Positions 35,817 through 47,097 of a stretch of 64,000 nucleotides of DNA are shown here, one piece after another. Where the stretch lies: assembly GCA_033819885.1 (NCBI GenBank), contig JAQYUZ010000018.1:1-64000 (forward strand), in the 5' to 3' direction. A model generated the notes under the pieces. The model saw only the letters and a list, made by a program, of their open reading frames with translations, was not told where the DNA came from and searched no databases. The position numbers and the translations under genes were made by a program. Each line of letters starts with the position of its first letter. The first letter of the stretch is position 1. This DNA comes from Microbotryomycetes sp. JL201. Its lineage: Eukaryota; Basidiomycota; Microbotryomycetes.

Positions 35817-36975
35817 TTCGCTTGGGCTATGTTTCTCCTTTGGTAATCAAGCTCCGCATTTCCGAGCTCGCACGCCTTTGCAACAAGCAACAGCGCCGCG
35901 CTCCGGTGGCGGTGTCTTGCTTGGCTTCGAGACGTCCCCTTGCACCGCTCGGCGAGTCATGCCAGAGAATTGTTCATGTTTGTTGATATTGCTATCTCGT
36001 CAGAAGCCCAACTCTAAGAATCCCCGACGTCAAGCTGCGATTGTTCCATGTCGACAAATCATGTCCCCGACCCGCATCGAGCATATGTATGGACACATTG
36101 CCTTGCTTGTCTCTCTGCATTTCACGGCACGCAAGTCTTCACCTCCTGGCATGAGTCTTCTACAGCCTGAGACTCTAGCACAGCACGAGTACTATATTTC
36201 AAATGCGCCGACGAGTACGCGCCCACGAGTCTTTCCCAAATTGCACGGACGCGAGAGCCACCGCATTCTCAATCACGCGCTCTCACCAGAATCATCTGGC
36301 GTCTGATTTGGATTCCGCCTGCGAGCTTTTTTTGCCTAGTCTGTCCAAGATCAACAGACTCGGCAAACGTTGCCTCTTCTTTTCTTCTCTGCTGCCAACC
36401 CTGATGGAGCTTTTCCTGAGCTCCCACAAGCGGCGCACAAGAACCTGAATTTCAATTTCCGGCTTCATGTGCACTGTATCAGGACAGGCCATCGTGTCAG
36501 CGAGGGAGAAAGAAGCCGCCAGGCTCACTCGCCATGATTGTCAGCAGCATTGCTGTGAATCTGCGACAGTGGTCAATCCACTGACGTGAGAAAAGGCTTT
36601 TCGCAAGCCTTGATCAAGTTGTATGCATGGCATGGCGAGTCTTTCCAAGGGAAAGAAACAAAAAAATGCAAATGGTCTAAACCGGAAATTTGTCAACAGC
36701 TCTACGACATTCAACTAGATGCCCTCAAGCGTGAACCAAACATTTCGAATTCAATCGAAATGACACAGGATGCTCCTCTTCGGTATGTGATATTGTAATT
36801 TACGCCTTTCACTGCAACAGCAATTCAAAGTCCGGAGCATGAAGCCCGCATCGAGTTTGCGCAGGGCTCAAAATTTTAGAAAGTACGGTCACTACTCCTC
36901 AGAAAAGTATCTATAGGAGAGTCTGCCTGACCTGACGGAACGCAATGAAAATACAGACTTTTCGATCATTCGCAA
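35817..36975. other. 1.2-kb stretch with no supported gene
   Basis: Frames are short (longest about 140 codons at 35878-36306) and broken, with no motif I recognise. Composition becomes AT-richer from about 36540 to 36950. One plus-strand frame, 36586-36798, has Lys-rich, plausible-looking residues but no partner exons. It could be 3' flank, a decayed gene copy or unannotated accessory DNA next to the lineage-restricted gene. Confidence 0.4.
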
Positions 36976-39900
36976 TCAATGCTCTGCCATTGCGACGCCA
37001 CTCGACATTCCTGATGCGTGAAACGCCGAGCCCTGGTACGACATGGGATGAGGTGCAGCCTGTACGCAGCAAAGCCCTCGACAATCAAAACGTGGACCAT
37101 CATGACAAACAAGATCGCCAACTCACAGTCAAGCCCGATCCGAGAAACGAGAGCACGACCGGCAACAGACTGTTTTGCTCAGTCGTCAACACAACTTCGT
37201 CGCCAGTCTTGGACCAGCTGCTTGCGAGCAACGCGGCCGTCACGGCAGACTCGTCTTTGCTGCCTCGTCTGGCAGCCGAACCCGTGCTTTTTTTCGTGGA
37301 ACCATCGCCGGCAAAGTCAGCTTCGTGCTTGTACAATGAAGCATAAATCTTTGACGTCGAGTGAGTTCGTGCGAGAGCTCCGGCGCCAGGTCGAGTTGGC
37401 GTTCCTTGTCGACTCCTCAAAACGGTCGGCGTCGGCGGCACTGGCAGGGCAGATGACGTTCCAAACCTCGGTGCCGCAGTGTTCGGTCTAGGTGAAGGTG
37501 CGGCGCTCGACAAGACGGCCACGGGCTCGTCAGGTTGAATCAAAGAATCTCGCAAGACTTGTACAGCAACGGCCTCGCCCGCCTCGAGCGCCGCGTTTGC
37601 AGGTCGAGGTTTTCGCAAGCACGTCGCCGTTTGCTGTCGCATCGCTTGCAGCCACTGGACGCGCCGCTCGGCGCTCAGTGTCGAAAACATGTATTTGCGT
37701 TTGACGTCCAGGTGGTTCGTAAAGGACACCTAATCTCGATTCGTCAGGAGCGCGAAAGCAAACGACTTGCTCAGATTGGCGACTCACTTGGAACGTGTGC
37801 TGCATAAACGCGCGCTCGACCAGGAAAGTCTTGTTCAGAGGCAAGCCTTGATATCTTGGCGCGTTCGAGCCCATCCTGACGAGTACCATCGTTCTGGCAC
37901 CAAGTGACATGCCTGTGACTTTGAACGACTGCGTCGCACTCTTCGCAAACGACAGGACTGGAGGATCAAACTTGAGGTCCGTGCCGTGCAACTTGATGCT
38001 GAATTTCGCATCGGGCTCGGGGATCGTGATCGTGATAGGTGAAGAAGGCGACCGGTACGTCAACGCCGACGGAGCAAAACTCATCTCGCACTCGATATCC
38101 GGCGTCATGCTAAAAATTGAATTGTCCGAGCCTTGCTCGATGCGCTCTCGACGAACGGAAGCGTAGATTCTCGTCAACAAGTCTTCGGGCACGAGCATGC
38201 GAGGGTCAAGTTTGCGAAAATTGGCGACCCATTCGTCGACAGACAGGTTACTGACACGATTCACGTCAGCTCTCGCCCAGAGAAAGCCTGACAGTCACTC
38301 GCTCACGGATTTGGCTCTGCAAACAGGCCGTCGTTGCCAGAATTGCCAGAATGTAGCGCGTCGCTCAATTGCATGATTGCCAATGCCAAATTTGTCGTCA
38401 AGCTCGGGTCAAAGCCGGAAGCGCCGTTGGCCTCTGTCCAAGTCATTGCAAACACGCTCAAAACGTATTCGGCAATGTCGGCGTTGTTTGGCAAGCGCAA
38501 CGACATCAAAAACAACCGAAGCGCATCGTCAATGCGCACGCCAGCGAGTCGAAACCGCTCGATGAACGCTCGCAGGATTTGGCGGTTTTCGGGAGCACAG
38601 AGGTAAGAGCCGACTTGCTCGCGATCGAGCTCTGGATTAGTGAAGACTGCGTATGGCGTTAGCTGGGGCTCGTCCTCGTTCAGTTGCAGATGCTCACTGC
38701 AACTGGCAATGCTGACGGCATCGTTCGCCAGTCCTCCTCGTTGGACGAGTGAAGCGATCGCCTTTTTCGGGTCGTTAGCAAACCGGTCGATAAACGTCGA
38801 CAGGCCTGGTTGCTTCTCTTTCCGTCTTGCACGCTTGCGGTCTCCAGCGTCTTCTGCGGCCATGACCCTTAGTTGGCTCAGTTCCACCACGCTCTTCACA
38901 ATGAACCTGCTCCCAAGGTCAGGCTTGACCGGTTCGCCGTCAGGTCCATTGACTATGACAGGTTTTGCAATCAGCAGCAAATCTGAAAACAGAAACAGAT
39001 GGCGATCCTTGACGGTGTTGGCGTTGACGACTTGAAGAACGGTTGTGTGCAGCAACAGTTTGCGAGGCGGCCGATCCAGCAAACTCGGCTCGTTGCCCGT
39101 CAAATCGGTTCGCTGAACCTGCTCGTCAAGTTCATCTTGCCGACCGAGAATTTTGTCCAAGTGTGATAGAATGCGCGTCGCGGGCGAATCACTCGTTGCG
39201 GCATGTCTGCTCGGGAAGAACGTGGCCGAATCGACGCTCGATCCGCCAGAATGTTCTCGGCGCATCTCGCTGCTCCATGAATGCTGGCTAGACGGCGAGA
39301 CAGCTTTGGCGGGGCTTGCTGCATCTTGGAGAGCAACGGCGGTCATCGGTCTGGCTGTTGGCGACGTTGAAGGCATCCAAGTGTGCGCTAGGTGGTCGCT
39401 ACGAGCGACTGCCGTTCGACTGATCAAGGCTGGACCAGGAGGCAGCTCTGAGGTTGGCGAGATGGGCTCGACGGGAACAACGGGCGACGCAGGTGTGCCA
39501 TCGCGGACGGGAACTGGAGCATAAGATGGCAAAAAAGGTGATGCACGCGAACGACGCTCGTGAATCGGAATCGGCTGCGACCCGCTTCTGCACTCAAGGG
39601 TAAGCTCTCTGCGACTGTTTTCGAAGGTCCGCGGATCAACTGACGTTATTGTATCGCCTGCACGGGGCACAGACTGTGCCTGAGAGGCCTGCGAATCAAG
39701 GCTGATCAGTCGGATGGGGCACCCGAGCACAACGCCGGATAAGCTCACGCCAGGAAACTTGTAGTCGTCATCCGGAGGCGGGAACGCTCCCTCTCTACTG
39801 CGCGTCAACCCTTGCTCGCGCTTGCGTTCGACCTTTTCGACGAGTTGCTTTTCCTTGAACGACCTTTCCTGCTCAGAGTGACCGGCCGAGCTTGCGATCT

Positions 39901-41458
39901 CTTCAATCTCGCTGCCGTGGTTCGCAGACGATCCTGCCGCACTGGTGTCTTCGCCACCCGACATGCTGCCGCGGCTAAGCAGCATGCTGCTCGACCCAGA
40001 CCCACTTCGCCTGATGTAGTCAGCCAACCGGACCGACGAGTCAAAGCTGCCACCGGCGCTGCGTGCACCATACGATAAGGTGCGATGGTCTCCGTCTGAC
40101 CCTCGTCGACGAGCTTCAAGGAATGCGACCGAGCTGCTAGCCGAAGAACCCCGTCGACGCACGTCTCCAATGTCGTCTTCGACTGCTCGAATACCAAAGG
40201 ACGGCACCGGTCGTTTGCGCGCGTCCTTGATCCCCAGCGAGGACGTAGCCAGGGCGGACACGCCAGCGTGGTTCGGGAGCTGCAAGCTTGTTGCTGGCAG
40301 CGAGCCTCGTCGAGGCGAAGCCGCCGAGTCGCGTTGTTGGCGTTGCTCGGACTTTGGCGAGAGTTCAAGCGGCGTCGGTGCGAAGCGAGTCGAATACGTG
40401 TTTGCCCGGGGCGTAGTGTCCCAATGTTGCATGCGTGGGGTCGCGTCTGTGACTGACGGCGATGGCGCGAATCGTTGAATTGACGACGGTGAAGGCTGCA
40501 AGTGTGGGTCGGGGGGCGAAGCCGACAATGTTCCCACTGACGAAGACTGGGCTAGATGTGAGGGCACTTGCGGTACGTCGGGCACACCTTCAGCAGCTGG
40601 CGGTGCTCCAGCACGCCAATCGAGCGAGCCGACACTGCCGCTGCGCGGCCTTGCTCTACCTCGCTGCCCAGAGACCTGCAGCCGGCGCGTGAGCTCGTCG
40701 GAAGTGTCATTTGATTGACGTGTCTGCGTCGGACTGGCGCCACCAAGCTTTCGCGCGCTCAATTTGCGCATCAGATTGACGCGAGCGTGAGATCGCTCAT
40801 GCTCGTCACCCTGCCGTTCGGTGCTGTGGTGCTCGCGCCTCTGTGAAGCCGACTGGAACGCTCCGAGGGACGGTTCGTCAAATGAGCTGCCAAATACACC
40901 CAAACCGACGGCTGATGCCAGAGGTGTCGGCTCCGAGCTGGTCATTGTTGAATCTGACGGCAGCAAACGAGCGGCGCCACCGACGCCAGTGACGGTGTGG
41001 TTGCGCTTCAGCGGCGGAGGTGCCAGTCCTAGCTCTTCTGCCGCTTTGACGCGAGCCTGGGCGCGTGCTCTCAGTGTCTCGAGCGATGGCAACGCCTCGT
41101 TTGTCGGAAATCCCGAGTTTGAGGGGTACAGGAACGGCCTAGTCGTCGGTGGCGCCGTGCCCGTCAATTTCGCCATGGCCATTGAGCGTGCGAGCAGAGA
41201 CGCTGTGCGTTCAAGGGACGATGGTCCTGCTTCGGTGAACAATGATACGTCTTGATCGTGCTCTGGCGCGATTGATAAAGAAGATGCCGTCGTGTCCATG
41301 TGGGGGCTCGAGCGTGCGACGATCGGTACTTCTCTTGCGGACGCTGCACGCCTCAGTGATGCAATTGCAGCTGCACGCTGAGGCTGCGCGCTATCGGCGC
41401 CTGCCGGGCCATTGCTGTGTACCGCCGAGCCAGGGAGCGAGCCACCCGCGGCGCTCAT
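36976..41458 (-). CDS. Sec7- and PH-domain protein (putative Arf guanine-nucleotide exchange factor)
   Basis: Sec7 domains load GTP on Arf GTPases at Golgi or plasma membrane. The first exon (41458-38303) is 1,051 codons without interruption, unusual here. It holds a long Ser/Arg/Pro-rich tail, a Dbl/PH-like module (RKLLLHTTVLQVVNANTVKD then RHLFLFSDLLLIAKPVIVNG), and the Sec7 start YLCAPENRQILRAFIERFRL, IDDALRLFLMSLRLPNNAD and LALAIMQLSDALHSG. The second exon continues VDEWVANFRKLDPRMLVPED + LLTRIYASVRRERIE, then a second PH-like region (SFKVTGMSLGARTMVLVRMG, MFSTLSAERRVQWLQAMRQQ) and a Ser-rich tail. The final splice gives AAPHPMSYQGSAFHASG and a stop at 36976. The position of the catalytic Glu of canonical Sec7 domains (LPGE) reads LPNN. 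Confidence 0.8.
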
Positions 41459-42073
41459 CGTCCCGAAACCGCTCTGAAGCGCGTACTTTGCCTTGCACTG
41501 AGCTGGTCAGAGTACCCGGAGTCAGTACTTTGACCCTCTTTGCGCAATACGCGTATTTGTGGCGATCCGGGATGCCAAGCGCGCGAGGTCCAAGCCGAAC
41601 GGGCGGCCAAGTAAGATGTACAGCCGTGCAGATAAGAATGGCGCGCCATCCACGATTCGGTGCTTGATGCCCGTGTGCTCGCCACTTGTACGCGGTGCTC
41701 TCACCGCCGAGACGCGCGCCAGGAGCACGTGACATTCGCTGACGTCGACCGCGATGCAATGTGCCCACAGCCTCGCCACCTGTCGATTGCTCACCTTTGG
41801 TCACGAGTCGCCTGTCAGTGTCGAAGGTTTGCGAGAGTGGCTCATCTCACTCTTGGCCAAAAACGATTACAGTGTTTTCAGAGCATCATGATCAAGACAA
41901 GCGGGATATGTTCAGATTACTTCTCCGGTGAAGCAACGCTCTGTCGTACACGAACCTCGCCTAGATAAATGCGCATATATTCAGGTCGTCGCTGTCGCCA
42001 TCGCCTTCAGCGAAAGTTGCGCCGACAGTCTCTTGCTACTTGCTCGACCGCACCCGCCTGCGCCGTGTCAACA
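41459..42073. promoter_or_regulatory. Divergent promoter between Sec7 protein and APS kinase, with CACGTGAC
   Basis: CACGTGAC at 41726-41733 (GTCACGTG on the other strand) is the Cbf1-type site. In budding yeast TCACGTG elements drive sulfur-assimilation genes including MET14, so this site fits the APS kinase gene starting 340 bases downstream. Open frames in the stretch (for example 41522-41794 minus) have no recognisable product. Confidence 0.45.
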
Positions 42074-42863
42074 ATGTCTGCACCTGTTCAAGCGACGCTT
42101 CCCGTGTCGAAAAACATTGTGTGGCACGAGGGCGTGACCACCGAGCAGCGCGAGCAGCTGACCGGTCAACGCGGTGCGACGCTGTGGATGAGCGGATTGT
42201 CAGGTCAGTGCTCCCCCCTTCAAGGTTGGTCAAACGAGCAATCTGACCGCTCTCGCAGGTTCTGGCAAATCGACACTCGCTTGCGCCGTCGAGCTGGCCT
42301 TGCTCGAGCGAGGCAAGCGAGCATTCAGGTTGGATGGCGATAACGTCAGGTTTGGCTTGAACAAAGATCTTGGCTTCAGTCCGAAAGATCGTGAAGAAAA
42401 CATCAGACGAGTTGGAGAAGTGAGTGTCTCGAGAATTGCTCGTGTGCCCTGCTAAGACGGAAATGTTCGCCAGGTCGCCAAACTTGTCTCCTCATCATGT
42501 ACAATCACCTTGACAGCTTTCATCTCGCCTTACAAGGCCGACCGCCAGCTCGCTCGACAGATCCACGAGCAGTCAAACATTCCATTCATTGAAGTCTTTG
42601 TCGACGCGCCACTCGAGGAAGCGGAGAAGCGCGACCCGAAAGGATTGTACAAGAAGGCAAGAGAAGGTGTCATCAAAGGTCTGTATTGAAATGTCATGAA
42701 CCGAATGCTGCGCTGACATGTGTCACTGGCAGAATTTACCGGCATCTCGGCTCCTTACGAGGCTCCAGAGAATGCTGAACTGCACATTAAAACAGCAGAG
42801 ACATCCATCGAGCAGGGTATCGACCAAATCATCGCATATCTTGAAAAGCACAACTTGCTCTGA
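42074..42863 (+). CDS. MET14: Adenylylsulfate (APS) kinase
   Basis: The enzyme phosphorylates adenosine 5'-phosphosulfate to PAPS in sulfate assimilation. Exons give [20 protein letters not shown], the P-loop [11 protein letters not shown] (split by an intron near 42203-42259), [19 protein letters not shown] with the family's DNxRxGLNxDLGF motif, [51 protein letters not shown] and LYKKAREG. The end is [11 protein letters not shown] at 42863. The length of about 200 residues is normal. The gene ends 85 bases from the convergent G-alpha stop. Confidence 0.95.
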
Positions 42864-42948
42864 CAGGTCAGGGCTCGTTAGAATGTAATTCAAACGTGTC
42901 TGATCCCAACAGATCCGATTCGTCTACGAAAGCAAGTATTCACGTATG

Positions 42949-44899
42949 TCACAGAAACCCGACTTCGCTGAGCACACTTGCGAGAACCTGTAGAGATCTG
43001 TCAGCCCGAACAGTTTCCTTGAGGTCTCGAGACTTGCCGTGTCCAGCACGGCGGCCAAGACGACGCGGACTTGAGCCGTATCTGCTCGCAAAAGCTGAAT
43101 CAGTCTCCTGATATCGCGTTGCCCTCTTGATGCAGCTGGACACACCAGTGGCGCAACTGAAATGAGTGTACATCGGCAGACCTCGCCTCGAATTGTTTGC
43201 AAGTCCGACAAATTTACTGAGCACGAACTGTTTCGCAGCTTCGACATTGCCGTCGTTTGCAGTTGGGAAATCGGCAAAGTACTTTGAGAGAGGAGACGAG
43301 CCCGTACGAATCTTGGCTTCAAATAGGTCCGTCTTGTTCAAGCTGGAGCGTGGCCGTCAGGCTTCGCCGGAAACTTGTCCAGGAATGCTCGACTGACAGC
43401 AGCACAAAAGTCGACTTTTCGAACCAACGTGACGACGCAATTGATTCCAACAGCTGATTCGAGCAATGTCAGTCAGAGGGTTTTCTTGCAACGTCAACTT
43501 GCCATCATGGTTTCCGACATGCGGCTGACGGCCTCGTCCTCCCACAAGAATTGATCATACTATAAACCCGATAGCACTGTCAGTCTGGCTTCCAGAATAC
43601 GTCGTAGCAATACAGACTTCGTTGATTGCGGCGACAAAGCTGCCAGCGGTGCCAAAACACGTCAGCCATGCCAAACACTTCAGGACCGAAGCACATACAC
43701 AAGAACTTGAACGTTCTCAAAGCACTGCCGAACCAGACCCAAGATTCAGCTCCCTGTTGCGACTTTCTTGACCTGGCAGATGAAAGCTTACGTGGATCCT
43801 GTTTACAAAACAAAGTGCATCAACAACCTGCGACGTTCGCACGCTCGAAAATGTGGCTCTACTGACCACTTTTTGCGTTCCGACCGTTGTCCGCCTGCGT
43901 TTCCGGAATAAGACAGAGCCAGCTTAACGCCACTGCACGCTTGCTCACCGACATCAAACACGGCCAGCGTCATCTTGTTGTTCATCTGGAACCGCTCTTC
44001 GACGATACCGGTACTTCTAACCCGAGTGTGCAGTATGTCTTGATCAGTAGGAACGTAGTCGACCGAGCCGATGCGATGGATATTTTCGAAAAAGCTTGTG
44101 AAGCCGTGCGTGAAATCTCAGCAAAGCAAAGACAAGCTTGCTCGGGACGAGAGTCCGACACTCACTAGGCGGCAGAGTCATTCAATTGTAAACGGTTAGA
44201 ATGCATGACGACTTTTCTCGTCGCATCAGCTTGCCACAACTCCGAGATCGCATTGACAAGATCTGGCTTCATCAGCGATCGACCGGGGCCGTCATTTGTC
44301 AAGCCATCGCTGTCAATCTCCAGCAATCTTTGAGCAACAGGGACAAGTTGCTCAGGTTCGAGACTGATTTTCAAGATGGCATATCCCCGAATGACGGCTT
44401 GCATTGATTGGACAGCGTTCGCATAGACGACCTCGCGGTAGGAAAGCCGCTCGGAAGGGGAGTAAGTATCACGGTAGCTGAATCAAGTCCGAGAGTCGGT
44501 CGCGCTGTTCACAACCCGGCTCGAGGACCCAGACTCACATGAGACGCATTTGCTGGGGATGGCTAGCGTCGTCAGCTCGCTCATGAGTAAAAGATTCCAG
44601 GGGAAATTACCTTGACCAGAGTACTTTTGCCACTTTCACCGGCGCCCAGCAACAGCAGCTTGACCGTATTCCTGTGCATAGAAAGGCACATACTGTCAGC
44701 CAGTTCAGATATCTTCGCGACATGTTCTCACGCAGGACACTGCGACCGAGTCATAGACCATTCAAAAGCGCTGAGCGAAGCCTTACTTCATTGCTTCTCT
44801 GTCTTTGCTCAACGCTCGGTCGATCTCTTTCGTGCGCTTGGCATCTGCATCGGATTCGCCAGGGGCGCCCGCTGTTGCTTTGCTGTGGCCGCAACCCAT
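42949..44899 (-). CDS. Heterotrimeric G-protein alpha subunit 1, multi-exon
   Basis: The N-terminus MGCGHSKATAGAPGES (44899) has the Gly2/Cys3 pattern for myristoylation and palmitoylation. Then KLLLLGAGESGKSTLVK (P-loop, near 44640), an all-helical domain ending [26 protein letters not shown] with the switch I Arg, AVFDVG + GQRSERKKW (switch II Gln, interrupted by an intron), NKTDLFEAKI and the TCAT/TDT-equivalent CATDTAQ. The last exon is joined by a 50-nt GC-AG intron to give DTVLASVLSEVGFL, exactly the family's usual 25 residues after TDT. This subunit is closely related in layout to the one at 47098-49141; the two are separated only by the amidotransferase-like gene. Receptor and effector cannot be told from sequence. 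Confidence 0.92.
42988..43037 (-). other. GC-AG intron before the last exon of G-alpha 1
   Basis: The donor is ACACG/GCAAGT and the acceptor CTCTACAG, with GCTGACAG as a likely branch region. Splicing gives the canonical-length C-terminus SEVGFL; retention would instead give a longer tail ending IREYLLS at 42924. Confidence 0.8.
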
Positions 44900-45267
44900 C
44901 GTGCGACTTTGCTCGACCTTCTCAGAGTGGCATACACGGTGCACGCGAATGCAAGAACTTTGCTTGCGATGTCGCCGTGCCGCTTGGCAACTGGGACCCG
45001 GCGGAGCGAAAGTGACAAAGACACAAAACCGACACTCTTTCAAAAGGTCCTCAGTCTGTGGAATCCTGCTTCGGGAGGGCCAAGTAGCGCACGAGAGCTG
45101 ATTGAACTTGACTCGTGACAAGATAAAGACATCTGGCAAGGCAAATAGGAGGTAGAACGTGTTGTGCTCGGCAAGCCGAGCGTGCGCGAACCGATCCGTG
45201 CACGGACGTACACGTAGGCGGCCCGAGCGTGGCAATACGACGTCTATGCAATTGTATGGCTGTACTG
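44900..45267. other. Intergenic, no gene seen
   Basis: Presumed promoter of G-alpha 1 and 3' flank of the amidotransferase-like gene. No recognisable element. Confidence 0.4.
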
Positions 45268-46779
45268 CTACGCGACACCTAGCACCTTCAGAATAGCTCT
45301 ACCGAGAATGTCACCGTCATGTGGTTCTTTCGTACGCTTGCGTCCCTCGTCGGCAGTCTGCTCGTCAATCGCGCCAGACTCCAGGTACTGGTCGATGAAC
45401 GGAATGATAATGTCTTCATGCCATTCAGGGTGACCTGTCGCGAGAAGAAAAAAAAAAAAACTTTGTCAAATCTGCAATGTGGCAACCAGCACGGTGAGGG
45501 ACTCACCTTGAAAAGCAATGATGTGTACTCGGCGCCAAGGGTCGCTGCTCGCACAGCACTGATCACTGTGTCGGAAATCGGGCACGTCGCCCTCGTCATA
45601 CAAGTGCGCGATTGCTTGTATCGGCGTCTTGTCAGACCAGCCAAGCAGCTCAAAGTCTTCCGGACAGCTCTCTGCGCAATCGGCGTGAATCTGCTGCATC
45701 ATCTGCGACGATCAAGTTCGCCAATTTGGCTTCGTCAGGAACGGACCAGGCGAGAGGATCGATTCGACGCACGACGTGGTCTGGCGAATCTTTCGAATCG
45801 CCGTAGATCAGTTCCTTGCCCAATTTCGACAAGTTGACCTTTGTACTGCCAATCTCCCTGAAGTGCGAGCAAGTAAGGATCTTCGATTGATCAAAACACG
45901 CGAAGGGGTCAGACCTACCATCCCTTGGGATTTGGAATGATCCGACATGGTCCAAAGGCCCTAGCGATGATCTGCAGACCAAAACAGATTCCGACGATAC
46001 GAATATGGGGCATTCGATCGTGCACCGAGATGAGGAATCCAGCAAGCCGCAAGATCCATCTGACGTTTCGAAACTTAGCGAAGAGTTTCCCATGTTTCTT
46101 GGGTGCGGCCGGGCAAGCTTACCTCGTGTCCGAGCTCGAGTCGTCCTCGAATGATCCGCCTGCCAAACGTCGATCTGGCTGAGGGGCACCTTTTTTACGG
46201 AACGCTTAGCAGCGGCAACTCACTAATCACGATCGCATCAATCTCGTCAAGCTCGGCCTCTGTGGGATACTCTCGTTTGTGCACAACGTCGTACGTTCTC
46301 GTCTCGAGCTCCAAATCCAACTCTGTCTCTCCATCGTCACCGTGTCTCTGTACATCGACTCGCTCCCGATGCTCCTCGTCATGCTTTGTCGGCAGCTCTT
46401 GCTCTTCCTCATCCACGTCCCGTTTTCCATCCCTCCTTTCACCATTAGGAAATGACTCTTTGCCCCCCTTGTGATCGTCACCTTCATCGTCCCCTTCGCA
46501 GGAACCCTCCTCTCGCCGCTCCCTCTCCGAAGGTCGATGCCGACACGTTCGTCTGTTCGGCATCATTGGCAAGAACAGATTGTGCAAAACTTGCTCATAC
46601 GTTCCATGTTTCGAGCGAGCGCTTTCTGGTATCTTGTCGCACTTGAGGAAAGCGATAGTCAAAGCCGAACGTTGTTGACTGCTGCCATCTTGGCTAGAAC
46701 TGGTAGTAGAATTGGTTTGCTTGTGGTGTTGACGTGGTCCTCCGTCATGAAAGTGTCGTTCAAACGTTTCGATGCCCAT
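45268..46779 (-). CDS. Class I glutamine amidotransferase-like protein with acidic insert
   Basis: The N-terminus (MGIETFERHFHDG at 46779, or Met at 46839) leads to LTIAFLKCDKIPESARSKHG + TYEQVLHNLFLPM, a Glu/Asp/Arg-rich insert of about 70 residues, then TRTYDVVHKREYPTEAELDE + IDAIVIS. Next come RMPHIRIVGICFGLQIIARA, with the nucleophile Cys in GICFG, and FGPCRIIPNPKGWEIGSTK. The end QGHPEWHEDIIIPFIDQYLE carries the catalytic His and Glu (HPE), and the protein stops at 45268. This is the family of stand-alone GATase1-like proteins, such as yeast YLR126C, of uncertain substrate. The acidic insert is not part of the fold and is probably a loop. The gene sits between the two G-alpha genes on the same strand. 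Confidence 0.85.
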
Positions 46780-47097
46780 TTCTTGTGACAAGTGAAAGAA
46801 AGACGGTTCACTGGCGCAAGCCTTGGCGCGCATGCGCATGCGAGCGAGCGCGCGAGCACGAGACGAGCGCTACGTCGATCATCAATGACGTCGAAGGAAT
46901 ACAGGGGGGACCAAGAAGACCAACGTGATATAGAGCATGCAATGTGGAATACAAGACAGCTTTTACGTGAATACTATCCAGACTAGAACAAAAGGATGGA
47001 CAAGAGAGACACGTGGTACAATCAAAAGGTAGACGGAAAAAAAATTGAAGAAACACTGCGAGGAATATCACTCTCAAGAGACGTGTAAGCAAATTCT

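Noticed and set aside
35817-36975. Decayed transposon
   Set aside because: No terminal repeats, target duplications, transposase or reverse transcriptase motifs could be seen; left as unexplained sequence.
46195-46480. Acidic segment as a separate gene
   Set aside because: It lies in the same frame between the first strands and the YDVVHKREY element of the amidotransferase-like protein, so it is best read as an insert of that protein.
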